From Firmicutes bacterium UBA3914 (GTDB lineage: Bacteria; Bacillota; Limnochordia; Darwinibacteriales; Darwinibacteriaceae): 12,779 nucleotides of DNA. Made by a program: the position numbers and the translations under genes. The notes beneath the pieces were generated by a model, which saw nothing but the letters and a program-made list of their open reading frames with translations, did not search any database and was not told where the DNA came from. The stretch's first letter is position 1, and every line of letters starts with the position of its first letter. The stretch lies in assembly GCA_002391385.1 (NCBI GenBank), contig DGEY01000068.1, positions 11,283-24,061 of the forward strand, in the 5' to 3' direction. Shown one piece after another: positions 5,559 through 12,140 of the stretch.

Positions 5559-7757
5559 GTGAGGGGAAAATCTGGAACCCGGAAGGATAGCGGCATCAAA
5601 GCCAGGGAAGTGGGGGGCATTCTGCTTTTGGCCTTCTCCGCCTTCTGTCTGCTCTCTTTGTACGTGGACACAACCGGCCGGGTTGGCATTCCCCTGCGGT
5701 CCGTTCTGCGCATGTGCTTCGGCGATCTGGCCGTTTTGTTTGTGCTGCTCTTTGCCGCGGCGGCTGTGCAGCTCTTCCTCGGTAGCAAGAGGGCCCTTTC
5801 CTGGCAGTCCCAGGCGGGCCTTTTGCTCCTCGTTGGCGCGGTGACCTTAGTGTTCCACATGCTTTACTACCGGGGCTATCAATTTCCCCCCAGCCTGCGG
5901 GAGGAGATCGGCTACGGACTGAAGGGGGAGGGGGCCGGGGTGCTGGGCGCCGTGCTTTTAACTCTAAGCTACAACGCCTTTGGCATTCACGGATCTTACA
6001 TAGTGGTCGGTACCGCGGCCTTGCTGGGCATTATGTTTTTCTTTGAGATCTCGCTGATCGATCTCTTACGCCGCCTCCTAAGCTACCTGCAAAGGGCTGT
6101 GCGCAGCTGGTGGCGCGGCCAGAGCGGCAGCGAGCGCGCCAAGAAGGAGAGGCGGCCAGCCAAACGCACCAGGCGTAAAAAGGCCCAGCCGCCCGAGGCC
6201 GTTTCTCAGGAGCCGGCAGTTGTGGAAACGGAGATCGAGCCTGCCCCGCCGGTGGCGAAGCCCAAGAAACGGGAAACTGCCAGGAAAGAGCCGGAGGAAG
6301 CCCCTGTGGAACAGCTGGTACTCAACCTGCCCTCCCGGGAGGGGCAGGGTGCCTATCTTTTGCCTCCCACCAGCCTTCTGCGGAAAAGCGGCGGCAGATC
6401 CCGCCGGGGCGCGGAGCTGCAGCAGGATCTATTGGAGGAAACCTTGGCCAATTTCGGGATTGAGGCTAAGGTGGTGAATGTATCCCAGGGGCCGGTGATT
6501 ACCCGCTACGAGCTGCAGCCGGCACCGGGGATTAAGGTTTCCAGGATCACCTCCCTCGCGGATGATCTGGCGCTGGCTTTAGCTGCGGAGGATGTGCGCA
6601 TCGAAGCCCCTGTCCCGGGCAAACCTGTGGTGGGTATTGAGGTGCCCAACAAGGAAAGGGAGTTGGTGCTGCTCCGGGACGTTCTAGAGAGCCGCGAGTT
6701 TGCTGAGCATCCCTCGCCGGTGGCGCTGGCCTTGGGCAAAGACATCGCCGGCCAGCCGGTGATCGCCGATTTGAAGAAGTGGCTGCACGTGCTCATTGCG
6801 GGGGCCACCGGGTCGGGGAAGAGTGTCTGCCTAAACTGCGTCATCACCTCCCTCTTGTTCCGCACCACGCCGGATACGGTTAAACTGCTGATGATCGATC
6901 CCAAGAGGGTGGAGCTTTCCGCCTACGACGGCATTCCCCACCTGATCTCGCCGGTGGTAACCGATCCGAAGAAGGCCGCCATCGCCCTGCGCTGGGCGGT
7001 GGGGGAGATGGAGCGCCGCTACGAGCTCTTCGCCGAGGTGGGGGTGCGGAATATTGAGATGTATCACGAATGGTATAAAGAAGGGTCCCCGGAAGAGGAG
7101 CGGGAGCATCTGCCCTATGTGGTGGTGATCGTGGATGAGCTGGCGGATCTGATGATGGTGGCCGCGGCGGAGGTGGAGGATGCCATCTGCCGCCTGGCGC
7201 AGATGGCCAGGGCTGCAGGGATGTACCTGATCATCGCCACCCAAAGGCCGTCGGTGGACGTGATCACAGGTCTGATCAAGGCCAACGTGCCCTCCCGCAT
7301 CTCCTTTGCCGTATCCAGCCAGGTAGATTCCCGCACCATCTTGGATATGGGCGGGGCGGAGCGGCTCATTGGTAAGGGGGACATGCTCTACTACCCCATC
7401 GGGGCTTCCAAGCCCGTGCGGGCCCAGGGTGCCTGGATTTCCGATAAGGAAGTGGAGGCGGTTGTTAAGTACTGGAAGGAGCAGGGGGAGCCCGACTACC
7501 AGGAAGACATTGTGGAACAGGCCCCTGAACTTGGCCTCCGGGAGGACGAGGAGGATGAACTGCTGGAGGACGCCATCCGCCTGGTGGTGGAGAATGGCCA
7601 GGCTTCCATCTCCATGCTCCAGCGCCGCTTCCGCATTGGCTACAGCCGGGCGGCGCGCCTGATCGATATTATGGAGGTGCGGGGGATTGTCGGCGGTTAC
7701 CAGGGCAGCAAGCCACGGGAGGTTTTGGTGGATAAAGCAGTTTTGGAAGAAAGGTGA
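5559..7757 (+). CDS. ftsK: FtsK/SpoIIIE DNA translocase
   Basis: This hexameric, septum-anchored ATPase pumps double-stranded DNA through closing division or sporulation septa. The 732-residue protein has about four N-terminal membrane segments (roughly 18-37, 53-75, 85-103, 127-166), then a basic, proline-rich linker (about 185-260) and the motor. Walker A is GATGSGKS at 415-422 and Walker B is VVVIVDELAD at 521-530. The TQRPSVDVITGLIKAN stretch (561-576) is typical of the family. A C-terminal gamma winged helix (about 665-725) with LQRRFRIGYSRAARLIDIME would read KOPS/SRS sequences. The start is GTG with AAGGGGTG just upstream. In this setting the gene most likely covers the SpoIIIE role. 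It overlaps or abuts the next gene, so the two are probably translated together. Confidence 0.97.
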   Translation: MRGKSGTRKDSGIKAREVGGILLLAFSAFCLLSLYVDTTGRVGIPLRSVLRMCFGDLAVLFVLLFAAAAVQLFLGSKRALSWQSQAGLLLLVGAVTLVFHMLYYRGYQFPPSLREEIGYGLKGEGAGVLGAVLLTLSYNAFGIHGSYIVVGTAALLGIMFFFEISLIDLLRRLLSYLQRAVRSWWRGQSGSERAKKERRPAKRTRRKKAQPPEAVSQEPAVVETEIEPAPPVAKPKKRETARKEPEEAPVEQLVLNLPSREGQGAYLLPPTSLLRKSGGRSRRGAELQQDLLEETLANFGIEAKVVNVSQGPVITRYELQPAPGIKVSRITSLADDLALALAAEDVRIEAPVPGKPVVGIEVPNKERELVLLRDVLESREFAEHPSPVALALGKDIAGQPVIADLKKWLHVLIAGATGSGKSVCLNCVITSLLFRTTPDTVKLLMIDPKRVELSAYDGIPHLISPVVTDPKKAAIALRWAVGEMERRYELFAEVGVRNIEMYHEWYKEGSPEEEREHLPYVVVIVDELADLMMVAAAEVEDAICRLAQMARAAGMYLIIATQRPSVDVITGLIKANVPSRISFAVSSQVDSRTILDMGGAERLIGKGDMLYYPIGASKPVRAQGAWISDKEVEAVVKYWKEQGEPDYQEDIVEQAPELGLREDEEDELLEDAIRLVVENGQASISMLQRRFRIGYSRAARLIDIMEVRGIVGGYQGSKPREVLVDKAVLEER

Positions 7758-7765
7758 GGACGATG

Positions 7766-8149
7766 ATGGGAGTGGGGTCACTGCTGGAGAAGGCCCGGGT
7801 GGAGCAAGGCCTGACCATTGAGGAGCTGGCCGAACGCACCAAAATTCGGCCCCAGTTTTTGCAGGCCATTGAGGAGGAACAGTATCACTTACTGCCGGAC
7901 CAAGCCTATGTACGGCCGTTTATCCGCACCTATGCCAGGGCCTTGGGGGTGGAAGACCAGCTGCAGGTGGAAGTGGAACCCAGGGAATCCACCCTGCGGG
8001 TAGACGATCTCAGCGCCAGTATCCGCGAGCGGAGGGAGCGGGCCCGCCGGGCGCGCCGGACCCGTTTTCTGATCCGCTTCGCCGTGCTTATTGTGCTCTT
8101 AGCCGGGGCAGCCTATTTAGCGTATTGGATGATGCTTAGGGGGAACTAG
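7766..8149 (+). CDS. Short RodZ-like membrane protein with N-terminal HTH
   Basis: The protein (127 residues) has an N-terminal RodZ-type helix-turn-helix (about 3-68): LLEKARVEQGLTIEELAERT, then FLQAIEEEQYHLLPDQAYVR and PFIRTYARALGV. A very basic stretch with several arginines (about 87-100) and one membrane segment (101-122) follow. RodZ proteins link MreB to the membrane and cell wall machinery. Here the usual extracytoplasmic domain is missing: the chain stops five residues after the membrane segment. The start is uncertain between ATGs at 7763 and 7766. AAGGTGAGG, which overlaps the ftsK stop, is better spaced for 7766, and an in-frame GTG at 7754 is less likely. It is probably translationally coupled to ftsK. 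It could be a rodZ homologue (ymfM-like) or a relative with a different job. Confidence 0.85.
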   Translation: MGVGSLLEKARVEQGLTIEELAERTKIRPQFLQAIEEEQYHLLPDQAYVRPFIRTYARALGVEDQLQVEVEPRESTLRVDDLSASIRERRERARRARRTRFLIRFAVLIVLLAGAAYLAYWMMLRGN

Positions 8150-8150
8150 G

Positions 8151-9050
8151 TTGAACAGCAGGGATTATCTAGTCCGGGCCATGCTCGGAGCCAATCAAGC
8201 CAGGATTCTGGCTGTGCGCACCACCGGTGTGGTCACTGAAGCACAGAGGGTACACCGCACAACCCCTGTGGCCACCGCGGCCCTGGGGCGTACCCTGACC
8301 ATGGGACTGGTGCTGGGGGCCATGTTGAAAGCCGATGAGACGCTGACCATTCAGATCAAAGGCGATGGCCCTTTGCAGGGCATTGTGGTCTCCGCCAACT
8401 CCCGGGGTCAGGTGAAGGGCTATGTGGGCAATCCCCACGTGGAGCTGCCCTTGAACTCCTCGGGGAAACTGTCGGTTGGTGAGGCGGTGGGGCAGGGGTA
8501 CCTGCACGTCATCCGCGACATGGGGCTAAAGGAGCCCTACTATGGAACAGTGCCGCTGCAGACCGGTGAGATCGGCGATGATTTCGCCTACTATTTCGCC
8601 GTTTCGGAGCAGACGCCCTCCGCGGTGTTGGTGGGTGTTTTGGTGGGCACCGATGGCGTGCCCCTGGGCAGCGGCGGTATTGTGGTGCAGCTCATGCCGG
8701 AAGCCGCGGAAGATGAAATCTTCATCACGGAGCTGGAAGAGCGCCTGCAGGTGATGACGGAAGTAAGTTCCCTGTTTGCCAGTGAACGCAGCCCGGAGGC
8801 CATTGTGGAGGAGATCTTCGCCGGGCTGGAACTGCGCTTTATTGACCGGCAGGAGGTGCAGTTTTTCTGCGACTGCTCCCGGGAGCGGTTTGAACGGGGG
8901 CTGGTCACCTTGGGCGCGGACGAGCTGCGGGAACTTGTGGACAGAGGTGAACCGGTGGAGGTTGTCTGCCACTTCTGCAGCAAACGGTACCGCTTCGCCG
9001 TGGAAGAAATAGACAGGCTTTTGCAGGAGCTTGGAAATAGCCGAGCATAA
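8151..9050 (+). CDS. hslO: Hsp33 redox-regulated chaperone
   Basis: Hsp33 is a cytoplasmic holdase chaperone switched on by oxidative stress. The 299-residue protein begins MNSRDYLVRAMLGANQARI. It has the N-terminal domain with ALGRTLTMGLVLGAMLK and IQIKGDGPLQGIVV, and the GYVGNP and LPLNSSGKLSVGEAVGQG segments. The C-terminal zinc redox switch has C240-D-C242 and C273-H-F-C276. All four cysteines are present, so the switch should work. The start codon is TTG, one base after the stop of the previous gene, with AGGGGGA six bases upstream. It appears to belong to the ftsK operon. No terminator is visible before spoIIP, so transcripts may run on. Confidence 0.98.
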   Translation: MNSRDYLVRAMLGANQARILAVRTTGVVTEAQRVHRTTPVATAALGRTLTMGLVLGAMLKADETLTIQIKGDGPLQGIVVSANSRGQVKGYVGNPHVELPLNSSGKLSVGEAVGQGYLHVIRDMGLKEPYYGTVPLQTGEIGDDFAYYFAVSEQTPSAVLVGVLVGTDGVPLGSGGIVVQLMPEAAEDEIFITELEERLQVMTEVSSLFASERSPEAIVEEIFAGLELRFIDRQEVQFFCDCSRERFERGLVTLGADELRELVDRGEPVEVVCHFCSKRYRFAVEEIDRLLQELGNSRA

Positions 9051-9089
9051 ATTCGTTCCCCTTCCGCATATAGTGTTGTGGAAGGGGGA
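9045..9089 (+). promoter_or_regulatory. Candidate sporulation promoter inside a hairpin that covers the spoIIP ribosome site
   Basis: CCCCTTCC (9058-9065) pairs perfectly with GGAAGGGG (9080-9087) across a 14-base loop; a wobble and one more pair extend it to ten. The 3' arm contains the spoIIP Shine-Dalgarno. The loop holds CATATAGT (9067-9074), close to the sigma-E -10 consensus CATACAMT. GCATA (9045-9049) provides a -35-like element: its ATA lies 17 bases before the -10, inside the normal sigma-E spacing, and GCATA also fits a sigma-G/F-type -35. A start near 9080 would give mRNA that lacks the 5' arm. Confidence 0.5.
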
Positions 9090-9095
9090 ATAGCG

Positions 9096-9875
9096 ATGGC
9101 TAGAGTGGGAAAAACTGAAAAGAATGGCCCTGGCCTCTTATTTATTGTTGTAACGCTGATCGTGGTGGCTGTGGTGGGAGCGCGCTTTTTCGGTTTCATG
9201 CCTGGGGATAAGGAAGAAGAAGCACCGCGTCCCCCAGTAGTTAAGGTGGAGGATCCAGCGCCACCGCAGGGAGAGGCGGTGGAGGAAGTGCCCAAGGTAC
9301 TGGTCTTCCACAGCCATGCTTCTGAGAACTACAAGCCTAAAGACAGCCACGAGCGGGGCGGGAAGGGCGATGTGGTCGCGGTGGGCGAAGCCTTTGTGGA
9401 GGAGCTGGCTCTTTTGGGCATCAAAGCCATTCACGACCAGACCATTCACGACCAGCCGCGCTACAGCGAAGCTTTCCTTAATTCGGAAAAGAAGGTAAGT
9501 GAGCTTTTGGCTGCGAATCCAACTGTGCAGGTGGTTTTAGATCTGCATCGCGACGGCCTCCAAGACAAGCCGGACGATTACACCAAAGCCCGTGCGAATG
9601 GTATGGATGTGGCCAAGATCCTCTTCGTGGTAGGTGACAAAGACAACGATCTCTTGGAAGAGAATCTCCGCTTTGCGCAAAAAGTCAGCGATGCACTGGA
9701 GCAGCAGTATCCAGGCGTGACCAGAGGGGTGCGGGTGTTCAAGTCCGATTACAGCGGGGAGCTGCATCCCAACAGTATCATGGTCTTGATCGGCGATTGG
9801 CGGGGGAATACTCTGGAAGAGGCCGTAGCTTCAGCCCGGCTGTTGGCCAGGGTGTTGGAGCCCTTTGTGGAGTGA
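9096..9875 (+). CDS. spoIIP: SpoIIP-family engulfment peptidoglycan hydrolase (short form)
   Basis: SpoIIP is an anchored amidase/endopeptidase that works with SpoIID and SpoIIM in septal thinning and engulfment. The 259-residue protein has one membrane segment (about 12-34), a proline/acid-rich linker, and the SpoIIP domain: VLVFHSHASENY (68-79, with H72, H74, E77), a GDVVAVGEAFVEEL segment, AIHDQTIHDQPRYSEAF, VVLDLHRDGL (H151), ILFVVG, and NTLEEAVASARLLA near the end. It is much shorter than B. subtilis SpoIIP, with about 30 residues between membrane segment and domain. In homologues I recall a glutamate before the C-terminal 'xG' motif (LLLEVG); here it reads VLIGDWRGN, with leucine at 231. 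It may be a divergent copy or may differ in activity. AAGGGGG seven bases upstream marks the ATG; an in-frame GTG at 9078 lies before it. Confidence 0.9.
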   Translation: MARVGKTEKNGPGLLFIVVTLIVVAVVGARFFGFMPGDKEEEAPRPPVVKVEDPAPPQGEAVEEVPKVLVFHSHASENYKPKDSHERGGKGDVVAVGEAFVEELALLGIKAIHDQTIHDQPRYSEAFLNSEKKVSELLAANPTVQVVLDLHRDGLQDKPDDYTKARANGMDVAKILFVVGDKDNDLLEENLRFAQKVSDALEQQYPGVTRGVRVFKSDYSGELHPNSIMVLIGDWRGNTLEEAVASARLLARVLEPFVE

Positions 9876-9905
9876 TTTGGCAAGTAGTCATTGGGAGTGA
9901 CCTAA

Positions 9906-11267
9906 ATGAACCAGCATATACACCTCATTGGTATCGGTGGGACGGGCATGGGCCCGTTAGCCAAGGTTTTTCTGGAGATGGGGCACAAGGTTAGCGGTTC
10001 TGACCTGCAGCCTTCAGAGACCACCGATTATTTGATCAAACTAGGAGCGACAGTATACTTCAACCATTCGGCCGCCAACGTCAACGGGGCTACCAGAGTG
10101 ATCTACTCCAGTGCCATTCCCGTGCAAAATCCGGAGATTGTTGCGGCACGCCAGAAAGGTATCGATGTTCTGCACCGCTCTGAAGTTCTGGCCCAGCTGT
10201 TGAACAACCGGCGGGGGATAGCAGTGAGCGGTGCCCATGGTAAGACCACCGTGACTTCCATGATCGCCCTTTGTTTGGAAATGGCCGGCACAGATCCAAC
10301 TGTGCTGATTGGCGCGCATTTCGCGCCCTTCGGCCCGGGGGCCAAGTACGGCCGGGGGGAGTTTGTGGTCGCGGAAGCAGATGAAAGCGATGGCTCGTTC
10401 CTCCGCTACCGGCCGGAGGTTTCCGTGGTGACTAGCATTGAAGCGGATCATCTGGAAAACTATAACGGCACCTTTGAATCTTTGATTGCCAGCTACCGCC
10501 GGTTCCTCAGCAACTGTCAGCCCGGCGGCTTGCGCCTCATCGGCGTGGATCACCCGGTGGCCGCCTCCATCAGTCAGGAATACGACGGCGTTACTTACGG
10601 TTTTTCGCCCGGGGCTCACTGGCGGGCAGAGGTGCTGCAGTTGGAGCAGGAAAGGTCGGTCTTCAGGGTGTTCCGCCTTGGAGAGTTCTTCGCCGATTTC
10701 GTGCTCAATGTCCCTGGCCGGCACAACGTGTCCAACGCCCTGGCCTGCATCGCAGTATGCCACCACATAGGTTTATCCATCCCCCAGATGCAGAGGGCCC
10801 TGCGCCGGTTCACCGGGGCCAAGCGGCGTTTTGAGATCCTGGGTACCATCGGTGGTGCCCTGGTGGTGGATGACTACGCCCATCATCCCACGGAAGTTGC
10901 TGCTGTGATCAAGGCTGCCAGGGAGGGCTGGCCCACCAGGCGCATCGTGGCAGTTTTCCAGCCGCATCGCTACTCCCGGACGAAACTCCTGTTTGAGGAC
11001 TTCGCCCAGGCCTTTCGGGAAGCGGATGTGGTCATCATTACGGATATCTACGCTCCGCCGCCTGAAAAACCCATCCCTGGGGTGAGTGCCGCTGCTTTGG
11101 CGGACCGCGTTCGGGAAAGCAACGCGCCCAAGAACGTTTACCATATTCCCCAGCAGGAAGATGTGGTGCCTTTCCTGCGGGACTGGCTGACGGCGCAGGA
11201 TTTGGTTTTGGTGATGGGTGCAGGACCCATTTCACGGGTGGCCCACGATCTAGTCAAGCGCACATAG
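9906..11267 (+). CDS. murC: UDP-N-acetylmuramate--L-alanine ligase MurC
   Basis: MurC adds L-alanine to UDP-N-acetylmuramate in the cytoplasm, the first peptide step of peptidoglycan synthesis. The 453-residue protein is full length. It has an N-terminal Rossmann-type domain (HLIGIGGTGMGPLAKVFLEM), the ATP loop GAHGKTT (109-115), the metal and substrate region VVAEADESDGSF (154-165) and EADHLENY, the VPGRHNVSNALA segment, and the C-terminal DDYAHHPTEV and QPHRYSRT motifs. GGGAGTG with a six-base gap marks the ATG. It follows spoIIP after 30 bases, so a shared transcript is possible. murC usually lies beside murB or murG and ftsQ; here it is about 8.6 kb from ftsZ. Its 3' end overlaps the convergent yqhG-like gene by 18 bases. 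Confidence 0.98.
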   Translation: MNQHIHLIGIGGTGMGPLAKVFLEMGHKVSGSDLQPSETTDYLIKLGATVYFNHSAANVNGATRVIYSSAIPVQNPEIVAARQKGIDVLHRSEVLAQLLNNRRGIAVSGAHGKTTVTSMIALCLEMAGTDPTVLIGAHFAPFGPGAKYGRGEFVVAEADESDGSFLRYRPEVSVVTSIEADHLENYNGTFESLIASYRRFLSNCQPGGLRLIGVDHPVAASISQEYDGVTYGFSPGAHWRAEVLQLEQERSVFRVFRLGEFFADFVLNVPGRHNVSNALACIAVCHHIGLSIPQMQRALRRFTGAKRRFEILGTIGGALVVDDYAHHPTEVAAVIKAAREGWPTRRIVAVFQPHRYSRTKLLFEDFAQAFREADVVIITDIYAPPPEKPIPGVSAAALADRVRESNAPKNVYHIPQQEDVVPFLRDWLTAQDLVLVMGAGPISRVAHDLVKRT

Positions 11268-12140
11268 ATTAGCAATGGGGTCGTAGGTAGCGGTTTTGGT
11301 TCGTTCGCGGCCTCCGGCGCTTACCACCACCAGGCGGTAGTGGAACAGCGGCGCGTACACCAGCGCGGCCCTCAGGGCATTGATGGCGAGCACAGGCTGC
11401 AGTCTCCGCCGCAGCTCCTCCTGCTTGGCGGCAAATTCTGGCGACGAGGTCTTTCCCTGGAAAAATGCCTGGAGCTTTTCTTCTTCCAGGGCCATTTTTT
11501 CCCGGGCCTTCTGGGCCCAGGATTGGTCCTCTCCGGCGAATTCCCGGCTGAGGTGCTCCGCCGCCCGCAGGTAGGCCTGTTTTAGACTGCACTTCCGCTT
11601 GTTGATCAGCTCTGGTTCCACCCCGCCGGCCTGCAGCAGGTGTGGGGGTAGGGCGAACTTCAATACTTGACCCGAGGAGAGATTCACAATTACCGTGTGG
11701 AGGCTCTCTTTTTTTTGCAGCCCCCTGGCCTCCACGGAGATTTCCAGCTGCAGGTACTGGCCGTACCTGGCCGAGCTGGTGAGTACGTACGCCCGCCCTT
11801 CAGTGCCAAAAGCAGCCAAGACCTTTTTGCGGATGCTGGGCTCGTGGAAGAAGTGGTGGGGGATGTGGGCCCGGCTGAGGATGCCCTGCTGGCGGATGAG
11901 GCGCAGGATGCTCGCCAGGCGGTAGCTCCCCGGGCTGATGAGCTCAGCGCCATAGGCGGCAGCCAAATCTCGATCCCAGGTGAACTGCAGCAGTCTGGCC
12001 TGGGCCCGCCAGCCATCCAGTTCCTTCATGAGGGCCTCATCGGCCTGCACCTGCCAGATCCCTGGGTGGATCTCTACGGGGCTGAGACCCAGGAGTTCAA
12101 AAAAATCGAAGACGAGTTGTTTTATAGTAACCCCTCCCAA
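11250..12140 (-). CDS. yqhG: YqhG-like protein of unknown function, paired with an SNF2 helicase
   Basis: I place this in the YqhG family, whose function is unknown. The support is its position right after an SNF2 helicase, as in B. subtilis yqhH-yqhG, and similar segments recalled from YqhG: QLVFDFFELLGLSPVE near the start and EDQSWAQKAREKMALEEEKLQAFF in a charged helical region. The C-terminal half looks coiled-coil prone (KTSSPEFAAKQEELRRRLQPV), followed by YRLVVVSAGG. No catalytic motif, signal peptide or membrane segment is visible. The start is a puzzle. The listed 296-residue form uses TTG at 12140, which has no ribosome site. GGGAGGGG (12138-12131) is instead correctly placed for an ATA codon at 12125-12123, which overlaps the helicase stop and would give 291 residues. 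Confidence 0.72.
   Translation of the reverse strand: MGGVTIKQLVFDFFELLGLSPVEIHPGIWQVQADEALMKELDGWRAQARLLQFTWDRDLAAAYGAELISPGSYRLASILRLIRQQGILSRAHIPHHFFHEPSIRKKVLAAFGTEGRAYVLTSSARYGQYLQLEISVEARGLQKKESLHTVIVNLSSGQVLKFALPPHLLQAGGVEPELINKRKCSLKQAYLRAAEHLSREFAGEDQSWAQKAREKMALEEEKLQAFFQGKTSSPEFAAKQEELRRRLQPVLAINALRAALVYAPLFHYRLVVVSAGGRERTKTATYDPIANLCALD

Noticed and set aside
6831..7781. Open frame of 316 codons on the minus strand opposite ftsK
   Set aside because: It is fully antisense to the conserved motor domain. The protein is rich in His, Pro and Gly with no recognisable motif, as expected for an antisense shadow in GC-rich DNA.
9428..9455. Tandem repeat CATTCACGACCAG inside spoIIP
   Set aside because: It encodes IHDQTIHDQ, a motif that SpoIIP proteins have as a family feature, so it is not a separate repeat element.
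10041..10766. Open frame of 241 codons opposite murC
   Set aside because: It is antisense to a full-length conserved gene and has no family-like motif.
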